Shown here: positions 13,103-25,215 of the stretch, piece after piece
How positions within the stretch are numbered: position 1 is the first letter of the stretch
How the letters are laid out: every line of letters starts with the position of its first letter
Assembly (NCBI GenBank): GCA_965644295.1
Contig: CBFFRP010000136.1
Coordinates: forward strand, 124,001-188,000
Length of the DNA: 64,000 nt
Direction of reading: 5' to 3'
From: Paraphysomonas bandaiensis
Lineage: Eukaryota; Chrysophyceae
The notes under the pieces: generated by a model
What the model was told of the DNA's origin: nothing
The model's input: the letters and a program-made list of their open reading frames with translations, nothing else
Database searches by the model: none
Translations under genes and position numbers: made by a program

Positions 13103-14234
13103 GTATGTATGTATGTATGTATGTATGTATGTATGTATGTATGTATGTATGTATGTATGTATGTATGTATGTATGTATGTATGTATGTATGTATGTATGT
13201 ATGTATGTATGTATGTATGTATGTATGTATGTATGTATGTATGTAGGTAGGTAGGTAGGTAGGTAGGTAGGTAGGTAGGTAGGTAGGTAGGTAGGTATGT
13301 ATGTAGGTATGTAGGTATGTAGGTATGTATGTATGTATGTATGTATGTATGTATGTATGTATGTATGTATGTATGTATGTATGTATGTATGTATGTATGT
13401 ATGTATGTATGTATGTATGTATGTATGTATGTATGTATGTATGTATGTATGTATGTATGTAGGTATGTAGGTATGTAGGTATGTAGGTATGTATGTATGT
13501 ATGTATGTATGTATGTATGTATGTATGTATGTATGTATGTATGTATGTATGTATGTATGTATGTATGTATGTATGTATGTATGTATGTATGTATGTATGT
13601 ATGTATGTATGTATGTATGTATGTATGTATGTATGTATGTATGTATGTATGTATGTATGTATGTATGTATGTATGTATGTATGTATGTATGTATGTATGT
13701 ATGTATGTATGTATGTATGTATGTATGTATGTATGTATGTATGTATGTATGTATGTATGTATGTATGTATGTGTGTATGTATGTATGTATGTATGTACAT
13801 GTATGTATGTATGTATGTATGTATGTATGTATGTATGTATGTATGTATGTATGTATGTATGTATGTATGTATGTATGTATGTATGTATGTATGTATGTAT
13901 GTATGTATGTATGTATGTATGTATGTATGTATGTATGTATGTATGTATGTATGTATGTATGTATGTATGTATGTATGTATGTATGTATGTATGTATGTAT
14001 GTATGTATGTATGTATGTATGTATGTATGTATGTATGTATGTATGTATGTATGTATGTATGTACTGTAGGTAGGTAGGTAGGTAGGTAGGTATGTATGTA
14101 TGTATGTAGGTAGGTAGGTAGGTAGGTATGTATGTATGTAGGTAGGTAGGTAGGTAGGTAGGTATGTATGTAGGTAGGTAGGTAGGTAGGTAGGTATGTA
14201 TGTAGGTAGGTAGGTAGGTAGGTAGGTAGGTAGG
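13103..14234. repeat. 1.1-kb ATGT/AGGT tetranucleotide array
   Basis: A nearly unbroken (GTAT)n tract with internal blocks in which T is replaced by G, giving (GTAG)n at about 13244-13300 and, mixed with GTAT, at 14066-14234. Scattered GTAG units occur at about 13300-13325 and 13460-13490. It lies in the head-to-head gap before NUP85. All open frames in it (Tyr-Val-Cys-Met and Tyr-Ile-His-Thr runs) are artefacts. Its assembled length should be treated with caution. Confidence 0.97.
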
Positions 14235-14378
14235 TACATATAGGTGTATGTGGTTGTACAGGTCATCTGCATATTCATGTATTTATAGTGGGGTATGGTT
14301 TATTTAAGGTCTCAGCACACTTAAATATCACCATTATATCGCCACATTAATTACATACCTTCAGCCTTCAACGTAGAC

Positions 14379-17122
14379 ATGCAAGATGAATTAACCGTCT
14401 GCATGACGGAGCCGGAAGAGTCCATGCAGGACATGTCAGAGGGTGTATTATCAGCCTTTCGATCTCTTGTATTTTCCTCCTTTCCACACCTGCCTGATCT
14501 CACCACCCCCCCTCCTTCCATCACCAATGATCCCTATGATCTCAATACTCAATCTGAAACAGGCCGTGTGAGTGGAGTGCTTAGAGGTATATTGTATGAG
14601 TTTGTCAAGGAGCTGTCAGAGTATGCAGAGGAGTTAGATATTGCGGGAAAGAAAACTATCGATATTGATGATGTTATTGATGTAGCCAACGATGTTCAGA
14701 AAAGTTGGCAAATTTTGGAATATTTAATTATTTCTCCGTCCAATGTAGTTTCTGTTAATACCATTGATTGGTTGAAGGTAAGTGTTTGCCGTCAATATTG
14801 TTTCACGTTTCACACACCGCTCAGGGAAAAGTGAACGACGTAGACCCAATTCTGGTCACAGAGAAGTTAGAATATTATAAGTCGATTGCAGAACCCGAGT
14901 TGTCGGATCTAAGCAATGACAACCAGCAATTAGTTGGCGGTTTCTGGGGCTTAATTTTCGACTTAGTTCTGCGTGGAGACTTGAACACTGCCTGGGAGGT
15001 CTTGTCTCTTCATTCTGAGATTAGTGCTCTACCAGACAAAAATCCAGACTTCAAGTCGCTGCGGCATATCTTTACTAGCCATCCTCTTTGTAGAGAGTCA
15101 CTGGAGGGAGTAAGCCTTAGGGAAATGTATTCTTTGTGGAAGGAATGGCACCAGGTGCGTGTGAGAATGTTAACTGCTCAAATTGTTTCTCTCTTCGTGT
15201 TACCGTATTCATCTGTGTTAAGGGATGCTTTGTAATGTGTTATATGTAGTGTGTGGATAGTATTAGAGCGGAGAGTCCACTTACTGGTAACATACCGGAG
15301 TTAGATCGTCTCCTTCGCGTGATGCTTGGTGACAAGAAAACCTTGCAGTCTGTGGTGCATCAACAGGAGGAGACCAGAAATAACTGGTATGTGATGAGTG
15401 TGTCTCTTCTGCTATTCTCCCAGCCAGCGCTCTCGAGGCCTGATGTTGGACGAGTATTAGAGGAAGGTATGCGATTATGTGGTGGGGCAGAGGATGAGGA
15501 GGAGCGCAAATGCATTCTTCATCTCTTCCACGGTGAGGTTGGACCTTTATTGCGCTCTCTCAAAGAGCGTGGAGATGGAGCCAGGGATGGTGCTGAAACA
15601 CAGATTCATCAGATTTTGGCCGCAGTTATTCTACTAGCAGGAACCCATCTCTCTCGGATGTTGCAAATGGTTGGTGCACTCGAGACTACCGGTGTGCAGA
15701 ATGAATTTTTGAATACAATGGCAACGGACACTGTTGATATCCTTGCAAAGCTAGGAATACCGGCTGAAGTGATTAATGGTTATATGCACACAGCTTTTTT
15801 GGGTTCTTCAGCCGAACAACTTGCTCGTGAACTCCTTCCTCGCTGCGAGGTGACCTGTGATTCGGATGCTCTCGACCTCAGTGCTCTTCTCAGGGAAGCT
15901 GGGCTCGCGGCTGAATCAGATTCTGTCCTTGTGTCAAGGGGGTTGTACTGGCTTCAACGCGCAGAGCGACCGAAATTGATCAAAGAAGATTCTGATAGTT
16001 TGCTTTATCGGCTTGGAGGGATGGAAGCAAAAGCCCTACTCTTCTTCTTGCGTGGACAGGACTCTTCTAGGGCTCGTGCCCTACTTGACCAAAATATGTT
16101 GCGGTGTGTGGTTTCTGTCTCGAAGTTCGATAACCTTAAAGGCCTACTTCCCTGCGCCCCAGGGGATATGCTAAAATCTCTTATTGTTTCTTCGGCTCCT
16201 GTGGAAATAGGGATCGCCTCTGGAATATTGTGCGCTGTGAACTCACTGCGAAACGAGCAGCTCTGCCGGTCCGAGGTCCACGCTTTGAGAGCTTACGTCG
16301 AAGTAACTCAGTGTCTGCTTGAAATGCCAATTCTGGACCATGAATTTCCTAAGTTGCCACTGACTGACCTCATTTCAATCATGCAGTCCCTTGGTAGTGC
16401 TGCTGATTCTCTTAAGATTTTGCTGGCTCCTTTTGAACGGGACACTCATTCGCCCCTCTCTTCCTCATGCAGCTCTGTATGCCCCCAAAGGTGTGTAACT
16501 GCAGTGCTGTATACACAGTTTAATTGGTTTCAGGTATTGGACGCATATCGTCGACCTTTGTGTTTGGGTTCAGCGGGCACATATTATGTACCGTGGCATG
16601 CTAGAGGTTGCGTTGAAGGAAGCCGAAGCCGACTGTTTTGAAGAAAAATCTCAACTTTCTGAGTTTCCACCCGTTCTCTTTTTCAGGGAACACCTGGATA
16701 TATGTCTCCGCATGATGCACTTGGGTAAAGCTAATTATTTAAGTAACACAGTGATGGCAATGTCAAGTGGTATAAGAGACGATCAACGTAAGTGGCCATT
16801 TGCCCTGCAATGTGTACTGCTTAATGAAATACAAATTTCAGGTCTACATCATGCTCTTCTTCAAATGGTTGAAGCAGCAAGCTGCTACGAGAATTATTGT
16901 TTTAGTTCTCTAGAGTCGTCTTCAGCTGCGGCTTATTCTGAAGCCCAGCAGAGCAAATATTCTTCGAGATCTGTTGCATCGGGAGAAGGAACTAGTAGGT
17001 CTTTAGCGTTACATCTCAGCAGAAGTGATCCTCCAGATACGATATCATCATACAGAGCGTCTCGCTTTGAAACATATTTGACGGCACCTGCATCCTCATC
17101 ATCGTTAAGAATGCTACCGTAG
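14379..17122 (+). CDS. NUP85: Nucleoporin NUP85 homologue (Y-complex)
   Basis: Five exons (14379-14777, 14825-15154, 15250-16490, 16534-16787, 16842-17122) give about 834 residues, longer than human NUP85 (656). The protein is all-helical. Recognisable stretches are the WEVLSLHSEI helix, LYSLWKEW-type motif (read here as MYSLWKEWHQ), LLRVMLGDKK and NWYVMSVSLLLFSQP, which parallel the NUP85 core that binds SEH1 in the nuclear pore Y-complex. The C-terminal roughly 80 residues are Ser-rich and probably disordered. The last intron (16788-16841) is 54 nt with no in-frame stop, so retention would add 18 residues. The start is the first in-frame ATG after the microsatellite and is less certain than the rest. 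Confidence 0.78.
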
Positions 17123-17458
17123 TGCACATCTAGTTTATCCGGAAACTGCCAGATCTTTGTAATAGTATTAGTTTGAGATTATCAGCCTAAATATCATCTG
17201 GCTAAAAATTATAATATTAAATTTGATGGCCCTTGCACTAGTATTGTGACTAAGCCTGTTGATGTTTATGCCTGCTGTAATGTGAAATGTACAATATTAT
17301 GGCTCGGGAATATTGAAAAATATCTCCTAATGGTAGATAATTTCATACCACGTCTATTAATGACAATAGTGTTTTCGGAAGCGGTCCCCAAAAATTTACT
17401 TATTAAAATGAATTGGTCAATACGATAGATGTCACTGATTTGATGTGCTATCATCAAG

Positions 17459-18184
17459 CAGGGCCTGGTAACCATTAATGGCCCATTAATGGTATTCCGG
17501 TTCCCGGCAATTATAATGGCGTTAATGAAAAATGTCCCGGCAATTATAATGGCCGACCCATTAACTGCCATTAATACCTACAAACTAAAAGTAGATAATA
17601 CCGCTCATAATAGATAGTGTGGTGCTCCCTTAATTACTAATTTTTAATTAAATAGCAGACAACTAATTGTAACTGCTTCTCGCTTTCTACTGGCACATCA
17701 GGATCTTCTTGCAGGGCTCATGGAGGGTATAAACATCCCACAACATGTAATTGGCTCGTAGGAATAGCAACGATCCTAGACGATATGGATTCATGTTCGG
17801 CGACGCACAAGCAGCTTTCGTAGCGTTAAATAGTAGGACAATAGAGTTTGTATTGATTAGTTACGGGTAGTGGTCTAACTAGTATGACTAGCATTCTTCT
17901 AGCCACTAATTGATGCAAGGTCTCAACGACTATTGCTAAATAATCAGACATTCACTACTGGATTCATGTTTCTACGTTCAGGTGTGATTATCAACTTTGC
18001 ACAACAACATTAGATTGTGCTTCAATATGAAGCAAGCTGCGGTAGTTGGACTCATAGGTACCATGTCGAGCTCTCTTGTGGTGACCTCGGCGCTGTCCAG
18101 AACACGCTGTGCAATTAAAAGATTCCCAGGAAATTATAATGGCATTACCATTAATGCCATTACCATTAACGGTTACTAGCCCTG
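17459..18184. mobile_element. TIR element of about 726 bp (CAGGGC...GCCCTG ends), non-coding
   Basis: The left end CAGGGCCTGGTAACCATTAA is matched, inverted, by the right end, which reads CATTAACGGTTACTAGCCCTG. Just inside both ends lie repeated AATTATAATGGC and CATTAATG motifs. A third end of the same family begins at 63934. The interior has no transposase-like frame and includes a family 1 fragment at about 17795-17962. CAGGG-type ends recall hAT elements, but the flanking 8-mers (TCATCAAG and GTGTGAAC) do not match, so a target duplication is not shown. A non-autonomous DNA transposon (MITE) is the best reading. Confidence 0.68.
17795..17962 (+). repeat. Dispersed repeat family 1, copy C (Z-end plus W)
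   Basis: Contains GGCGACGCACAAGCAGCTTT and GCGTTAAATAGTAGGA, then a diverged W tail ending CATTCACTACTGG. It matches copy A at about 6965-7110. It lies inside the TIR element. Confidence 0.7.
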
Positions 18185-18454
18185 GTGTGAACGTGGTTAT
18201 GATGACTTCCGAATAGGTATAGGCTCAATGCCATCATATTAATGACATCAAACCCACACCGTGTTCGAGTCTTGGAAAACCCTCGAACGTTTCGACTGCT
18301 CATTCATATATATAGAATACGCACATTTTCTGATAGTCTGATTGTTCTAGCCTGTGAGTGTTTTAGCCCTCACTTCCTTTACAAGAAGCTAAAACTCTGT
18401 TGATTATACGCCACTTCTAGGGGAAAATAGTTGGATATATAAAATATTGCAATA

Positions 18455-18560
18455 TTTTATCAGTAGACGTGTTGGCAAAGCAATACAAGTCTACTATTTA
18501 ACGCTACTGTTTGTGCATCGCCGTAAGCACCAAGGTGCAAACACCTTCGCTTTAAAAAAA
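18455..18560 (-). repeat. Dispersed repeat family 1, copy D (fragment)
   Basis: Read on the minus strand it shows AAGCGAAGGTGTTTGCACCTTGGTGC in pieces, a diverged GGCGATGCACAAACAG and GCGTTAAATAGTAG, which parallels the Z-W junction of copy A. The remaining gap to 19523 is AT-rich with no gene that I can support. Confidence 0.65.
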
Positions 18561-19523
18561 TATAATTTAATCAGGAGGGATCCACTTAGGGTAAAAGGAT
18601 CCACTGAGGTTACATGAGGATCATAATAAGTGTATAGGGTCCCCATACTGAACTGGTTATATAGGGTAGAATTCGGGGCATCGTTGTTTCAGAGCATTTC
18701 GTGGCCTAGTTTTGAGGTACAATTGGCAGAGTCACTGTCGTCGAGGCTGTTTGGGATGCTCAAACTGGTGCGCAGCGGAGAACGACACCAGGGACTGAAT
18801 TCTAGTCACTACTACTAGCTAATAAATTTAATAAAACATATGCTATTTAATACAAGTACAGTCATATTACATTAAAATATGTTTTGTTACTAACTTGATT
18901 CATTAAATTCGAGAGAGTCACCGCCATTACCAAGAATGGCTGAAGCGAATATAATTGATATTTTCCTCTCGGTTTTTTTCAAAAATAGACCCCGTAAATG
19001 TAGTTGGTATTTAAAGTTTGAGAAGTCAATATCATTTTGACTACGTATTACCGTTTTTCTCACTGCATTGAACGTATGCTACAGTTCTATCCTAGAGAAA
19101 CATACGTATTCCAACACACTGCACCAAAAGCGACTTAATTGATATAAAATGTAATGAATATTTGAATTCAGGATTAATTATTTCGTCTATTCACATAAAA
19201 TTTGTATTAATTTCGGTGCAAAAATGGGTGACTAGTCAGTTAGTCAGCTTGTCTGATGGCACCGTCCATACCGCTATGCCGGTCTGTAGAAATAAATTTC
19301 ACTCAAGAGATGCATGAAATCATATCGCGCACAAGTGTAAATATGCAAATAAAACATGATGCGTTATATTCAATGTGTACAGTAAGCTCAATTAACTACT
19401 TGCAGCTGATCTAACTAGCCTAATTGGAATTGAAGAAGCACGAATTTTACCCATCGCATACAATAATAAATGAAGTAGTACATATCACGGAACTCTATCA
19501 CTGAACAGAAATGCTAAATCTGT

Positions 19524-20568
19524 CTACCCTCCCTTCCTGTCAAACTCCACAGTACATTTAACGTATCTGTCAGAGCAATTTGCAGCTAGTTCTTCGCTTG
19601 GAATAGGAAGTTGATCCCCAACTACCCCAATATTTCTGAATGATTTACATGGCCACCTACGGAAACGTCGTCATATTAGCAATGCTGACACTTTAAGAAC
19701 TTACGAGGTCATCATCTTAGTCTCTAACAGCTCATCGCGAATGGCATTAATTCCAGCTTCAACAACATATGCATCAATACTGCGTAGCACGCGAGTTGCA
19801 TTCTCATAAGGACTGACGATCGCCTCCAGTTTACTTTGCAAGGCAGTCGCCGCTGCAAAAAGTACAGGGCGATCTGGAAGTTGTACGCCGATGAAAGATA
19901 TAATTCTTTCTAACTCAAAGGATGGCCGTCGTATAATATCATCCACAAAGACTAACACGAGACATAACTATATATATGCACAAAATATAACATTGTCTAC
20001 CTGTTAGCATCCGCGTGTGTGCAGCGACATGGGAGAGGCGGCAGTGCCACCGCAATAACTGCCTTACCTGGGCATCAAACAACAGAGCACCAGCAGGACT
20101 TTTAAGTCTACCAGTGGGAATAAGGATGCTGAGAGACTGCGAAATAGGCCTCCTGACAAGCCGGATTATCCTAGACCAACCGTGATTCTTTCCGTATCCA
20201 TAAGCTGGAACGTTCGTATCATACACTAGTTGCAATGATTCAGATGGCACAGCTAATCCCAGTTCAGAAATCGTTTGCTGTATGAATTCCATGCCTGAAT
20301 ATGGTAAAGCAAGCAACCCCACACGATCCACTCCATGTACACTGGTGTCAAAGCATTTGGGGCCTAAACAGCTCCTGACAGTCGACTCAAACATTTGTGA
20401 TGTTTTTTCTAATGAAGAAAACTCTCGAATTTCACTTCCTGCTCCATTGTGTGGATCACAGTCACTGGATGGATCACTGACGCCGTATTTTATTAATAGA
20501 GTCACTAATAAAACAAACACCACTAAACACACAGTGAAAAACACTCTTCTCTTGTTGATATATTTCAT
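19524..20568 (-). CDS. Type II membrane sulfotransferase
   Basis: Three exons (20001-20568, 19705-19951, 19524-19656) give 315 residues. A short basic start is followed by one transmembrane helix (residues about 9-28, VFFTVCLVVFVLLVTLLIKY), the usual Golgi type II layout. The lumenal part has a 5-prime phosphosulfate-like loop (VGLLALPYSGMEFI, near residue 85), a 3-prime phosphate-like segment (RIIRLVRRPISQSLS) and the later motif FVDDIIRRPSFELERIISFIG, which resembles the helix of carbohydrate and protein sulfotransferases. The final exon reads WPCKSFRNIG and is Cys-containing. Expected role: transfer of sulfate from PAPS to glycans or proteins in the secretory path. The acceptor cannot be told. 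The usual Lys/Arg of the first loop is not obvious, so activity is inferred only. Confidence 0.72.
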
Positions 20569-21143
20569 GATCAGTGTGGGATATGTGAGGGTTGTTTGAT
20601 AGGAGCATTTAATATGGAGGGGAGGGATATATATATATATATATGTATGGGAGATACAGCTATCTTATATATGGATATGTGTGTGTATATTGAGGTAGAG
20701 TGAGAGGGATGTGTGTGAGTACGATATGAGAGATACGAGTACAATAGTACGATATGATAGCATAATTGTACGATGTACTCTGCTGTATTCGACAACAAAG
20801 ATATAAAGAGACTGTGAAGCAGTACGTATTCTTGACATATTGTATTCCGTATTCTCTCTGTGGTATGTAGAGAATATATGGAAGCATCTGTATGTCTTCC
20901 ACAGCAGCACATCATACAGTGGAATACATTACAGAGGTACTGTATATGGAAGGACGTGTACATATCATACATACATACATACACACATACAGCAGCACAC
21001 ACACACACATCATTCCTCATATACATACATACATACATACATACACACATATCATTCCTCACATACATACATACATACATAGCCTCCATTATATCCCCAC
21101 ACAACGAGCTTGGCATTTATCCAGCTGAGTGAGTTTTAAGGAC
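20569..21143. promoter_or_regulatory. Head-to-head gap with short ACAT/CACA arrays
   Basis: A shared upstream region for the sulfotransferase and the TPR-J gene. It holds an AT dinucleotide run near 20628-20644 and two related blocks around 20968-21085, each ending ATCATTCCTCA followed by (CATA)n. I see no defined core promoter motif. Confidence 0.4.
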
Positions 21144-23024
21144 ATGGCAGAGGATGATGAAGAGTATAAGCTTCATGCTCTTGGTCTTAAGGATAAAGGC
21201 ATATCTGGTTCCCTGTACTCTGCTATCGTCTCATGGATGTATGCAGGCAATGAAGCGTTTCAAGAGGGAGATATGCAATCTGCGATAGAGTTATACTCTC
21301 AGGTGAGTGTTATACTGTATTCCATATACTGTATACCGTATAGTGGTCATGTACATGAGATCAGAGAGCTCATATGTTGACAGGCCATTGATCTCGACCC
21401 AGACAATCACGTTTTTTACAGCAACCGCTCAGCGGCTTATATGAAGTCCGATTCTATCAGTAAAGCACTTCGAGATGCGGAAAAGTGTGTTGAACTAGCA
21501 CCAAACTGGAGCAAGGGTTACAATAGACTTGGTGTAGCACAGCAAGGTCTCAAGAGATTTCCTGCAAGTATAGACAGCTTCAAGAGAGGTAGAGTTATTT
21601 TTACTAACTGTTCGAGTTATTGAAGATTGTTTCCAGGTATTGAATTAGATCCAGACAACCGCAGCCTGTGGTCAGCACTTAGAGCGGCGGAGGAAGCTTA
21701 TGAGGCGGATAAGAAGGTGCGGTTTGAGGAAGCAGCTCGAGAACGGGCAATAGAAGAAGAAATACTCCGACAAAAAGATTTAGCTAAGAAGAAGTCAAAT
21801 GATTTGAAAAAGACAGAAGCGGAGAAAAAGGACGATAATGCCCTTTTGTCAGATTTTTTTTCATCGGTTTTGCCTACAGAGGAGCCTGTAGCAGCTGCAC
21901 CAGCACCCGCACCCGCTCCAGAGAAGCTCCCTGACCCACCTGCTCCCTCATCACAAGCGGAAACAACACCAGTAGTTCCTGAGGAAGAAAAGCCTGAGCC
22001 TGCTGCAGATGCAGCGCCAGCGGGCGAGGATGACCTGCTTGCGGGTTTCTTCTCTGAGTTGAGCGAGCAATCGAAAGAGAAGGAGCAGAAAGAGGAGGCT
22101 GCAGCTAGTGCAAAGCAGTCTCAGCAATTGACCGAAAAGTACACTACACAGGATCTCGGTACCGCCAAGGAGCAGCACGCACGATTGACCTGCAAAAACT
22201 ATGAGTGGAAAAACCAGAACCCGTTTTACGTGATGCAGCTGGATATCGATGCTACCGAGGAAGATATAAAGTACAGATATCGCAAGTTATCGGCGAAGAT
22301 CCATCCCGACAAATTGCGGGACGTAGAAAACTCTCGTCTCGCTTTTGAGGAGGTGTGTGCTTGTTCTTGGGGTAATGGGTTGATATTTATATCTGTACTG
22401 CAGCTGAAGGAGGCCTACCATAAGTTGTGCGATAAGAAGCAGCGGGACATTGCGATTATGAACATTGAGCACGTACGTAGTGAGGTCAAGAAAGAGCGGC
22501 GTAAGCTCATATCAAAGGGGGTATGTGTGTACTCAAACTAATAATCATCTGATGACATGTGGCATACCACAGATGAAGGAGAGTGAACTACCTCCCCTGG
22601 AAGAAGTCATTAGTAAACGAACGATGAAGCATTTTGCAGGTAGTGAATGAGTTATTAATTATTTCTCGTTTTTTGATGAGCCGCAGACATGTATCTGCAT
22701 CGTAAGAAAAGCGACAAGAATCTTCATGCACATAATGCTCGAGAGCGAATGTTCGAGGATCAGGAAAAGGAACAGCAAGAAAAGTTTGCTGAATTTGACA
22801 AGGAGTGGTCTGAAGGAGATAGGTAATGATAATGTAGCTATTGTTTATCAAACTCGTCATTAGGTATAATGAATAGGAGAGAGAAGCGTGTTGGCAACTG
22901 GAGAGGTTTCCAGGAGGCGCCTGACGCAAAGAAGGTGCGGGCATCATCATACAAAGAAGAGTCTCGAGCAGTTGAGAAACATGGTCAAGTGAAGTTAGAA
23001 ACGTGGAAGAAGAAATGGAAGTAA
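21144..23024 (+). CDS. TPR plus J-domain protein, Hop-like TPR fused to DNAJC8-like module
   Basis: Seven exons (21144-21302, 21384-21588, 21637-22352, 22404-22520, 22573-22639, 22687-22822, 22877-23024) give 515 residues. Residues about 27-135 are three TPR units close to the first TPR block of Hop/STI1 (SNRSAAYMKSDSISKAL, WSKGYNRLGVAQ, GIELDPDN). Residues 135-310 are charged, with a Pro/Ala/Glu-rich stretch. A J-domain follows at about 315-385 (NPFYVMQLDIDATEEDI, with HPD near residue 343). The tail (VKKERRKLISKG, RTMKHFADMYLHRK, VGNWRGFQEAP) tracks the spliceosome-linked DNAJC8/SPF31 family. It is likely an HSP70 co-chaperone able to bind HSP70/HSP90 tails. The order of parts is unusual; see findings. 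Confidence 0.85.
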
Positions 23025-23862
23025 TCTATCGATGTGTCTCTTTATGTTGGAGTATGAGTAGGACGAATATAGACATTGCTCTAATAACTTTCTGCTCTGT
23101 TAGTATTACCGTAATTCTAGCACTTTGTGTCTATTAACATACGCCCACACTATTCCCTATTCCATACTCATTATCTCTGCTCTCTGCTATATTGCGTATT
23201 TAGAGAATACTGGCAATTTAGGTTGATATATAAGATTAGTGTATCAAGATACTCTGAATTATATGTATATATATAATTATTTTTAGTACACTGACCTCTA
23301 TACTTGTAAGTATAGTTTAAGTTATAAGTTAGCTGTTTAGAAAGCCTTCTCTTGGTATAACAATATAGCAATCACTCACTTAGCCAGTTTTAGCTAATCT
23401 CTATTCTTCACTTTGATGCGTTGTTTCTAGAACTCAGTGGTATCACTCAAAAATTATGTGTGACTGGAGACCATTTTGTATAACTGATAAACCTAAGCAT
23501 GAACACATGCAGCAACTCCCTAGTCTTTTTCATCTTTCACCAAATTGGCTAGATTGAATAATATATCTCGTCTTTTTCTATTTTAGGTACTTCGCTGTAG
23601 GTTGCACCAACCATTGGCAGGTATCCGTAAATATTATAGACTTCGACACGTAATAACACCACATGTCATTGTACACAGACTAAACACAAAACTTTTAATA
23701 TTATAAAGTGGATGCCTTGTAAATTTTGGAGCTCAACGATAAAAAACACTTTCGCGGAAGTAGTCTCTATTTCTCTATATCATTTATTACAACACAATTA
23801 ATTTATGTTGAAGTCACATATATACAACGGCAACAACCAATACTATCATGTCAATTATAGTG
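23025..23862. other. Tail-to-tail gap, nothing recognised
   Basis: AT-rich 3-prime flanks of two convergent genes. No repeat family, RNA gene or coding segment was recognised. Confidence 0.6.
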
Positions 23863-25215
23863 TCATATTTTCTCTTCCAAATGAAAACGATAATTTCCTA
23901 CAAGAGAAATAACAGAAATGACAACATTAAGGGTGCCAATGTCCATTGCACTCATGAAACGATAGGCGAAGAATCCCGCTGCAGCGCTGACACCGCTAAA
24001 GAAATATATAGCTGCAAAAGCAGTATTCCTGTCTTCTTCAGCATTTATAAATAAATCTGCTACAACAGCTTTGTTCGTACTTTCCCATATACCCCTCCCT
24101 GCACCGAAAATAGCAACGAGGGGAATGATGACTGCCCAACTTGCAATGGTCCCATTGTCCATATACATCACAACTGAGCAGCAAAGACCGAAACAAACTG
24201 CACCAGTTATCATGATGCCGCACTTCCCATGTAAATTAACGTATGTCGCCAAAGGCATAGCCAGTGCTGCAGCGATTACAATAGAAAAAGCACTCAATGC
24301 TCCGATATAACCCTCCTTTCCATGGCTATCGAGAACGATCCCATCTACGTAATAGGACATGAAAGCAGCGCAAAACCCAAAGGATAGTTGGTATGGCACA
24401 ATGGTAAAAAAAAGATCGTGGCTCTTCACTAGTCTGAACACCGCTAACGCCTCTCCCCACATCATGTCCCACAGGGTATGCTCGCTATCCTTAGTTATTC
24501 CTTCATGGCATATGTCATCAGTCGTATGCTCGCACCCAATATTCTCTATATTGCAGACAGCAGCAGTTGATAACCATGCAAGCACCGTATAAACCAGAAA
24601 GGCGAACACCTGCCAGCTACCCGTACCTCCTGAACGCATAGAGAGATAAATTAATGTCACCAAGAGTTTCCCTACAGCTTCCGAACCAAGGTATATTGTT
24701 GCAAAATACCCAGCAAAATTAATATGAGCCTCTTCCACTGATACAGAATGTTTCCCCGCATACAATACAGCACTTTGGGAGTAGTAGCTGCCTTGTGCTG
24801 GCCACATTAAGCCAGCTCCAAGGCCACCTAAGAAAGCACCGGGGACGCAAACATACCACTTAACAGAAGGAACAGCCAGAGCAATCATAAAAGTGGTGAC
24901 ATACATCAACATAGATGCCATACCAATAACAATCGATAGTTTGGCACCTGTCCATCGCAAAGTTGGTCTGGACACAAAGAGTGCACTGACTGAATACACG
25001 ATATACAGGAGCCCGCCAGACACCGCCCCTAGATCCTTCCCGAGCTCAGGAGTAGCGTATATCAGCACTCCATCAACAGTAGCATGAGCGATAGAGAAAG
25101 CAGAAGAAAATAAGAGATAATTATTGAGTATATTAAACTTAGGGGCATATACAGCAGCACTATCGGACAGAAAGGGGGCTGTGACACTGTCTCTGGAGGT
25201 GTTGGTGATTAACAT
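23863..25215 (-). CDS. UNC93-like major facilitator superfamily membrane protein
   Basis: A single-exon frame of 450 residues with about 12 hydrophobic helices. Family-like features are the glycine-rich stretch GGLGAGLMWPAQGSYYS in the first half and GAGRGIWESTNKAVVADLF in the second, which recall the UNC93/DUF895 branch of the MFS. A hydrophilic loop near residues 225-250 divides the two halves. Substrate is unknown; animal UNC93B moves Toll-like receptors and UNC93A is linked to channels, but neither role can be carried over. ATG 25215 starts a short soluble N-terminus before helix one. It and the sulfatase gene downstream in coordinates form one of only two same-strand neighbour pairs here. 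Confidence 0.8.
   Translation of the reverse strand: MLITNTSRDSVTAPFLSDSAAVYAPKFNILNNYLLFSSAFSIAHATVDGVLIYATPELGKDLGAVSGGLLYIVYSVSALFVSRPTLRWTGAKLSIVIGMASMLMYVTTFMIALAVPSVKWYVCVPGAFLGGLGAGLMWPAQGSYYSQSAVLYAGKHSVSVEEAHINFAGYFATIYLGSEAVGKLLVTLIYLSMRSGGTGSWQVFAFLVYTVLAWLSTAAVCNIENIGCEHTTDDICHEGITKDSEHTLWDMMWGEALAVFRLVKSHDLFFTIVPYQLSFGFCAAFMSYYVDGIVLDSHGKEGYIGALSAFSIVIAAALAMPLATYVNLHGKCGIMITGAVCFGLCCSVVMYMDNGTIASWAVIIPLVAIFGAGRGIWESTNKAVVADLFINAEEDRNTAFAAIYFFSGVSAAAGFFAYRFMSAMDIGTLNVVISVISLVGNYRFHLEEKI

Noticed and set aside
14069-14234. GTAG/TAGG runs as a telomere-like or interstitial telomeric repeat
   Set aside because: The unit is a four-base variant of the surrounding ATGT array and lies between ordinary genes.
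17266-17571. 101-residue minus-strand frame near the TIR element
   Set aside because: It runs through the AATTATAATGG repeats of the element and has no family resemblance.
18240-18300. GTTCGAGTC segment resembling a tRNA T-arm
   Set aside because: Flanking bases do not pair and no acceptor or anticodon arm fits; no tRNA was found by eye in the window.
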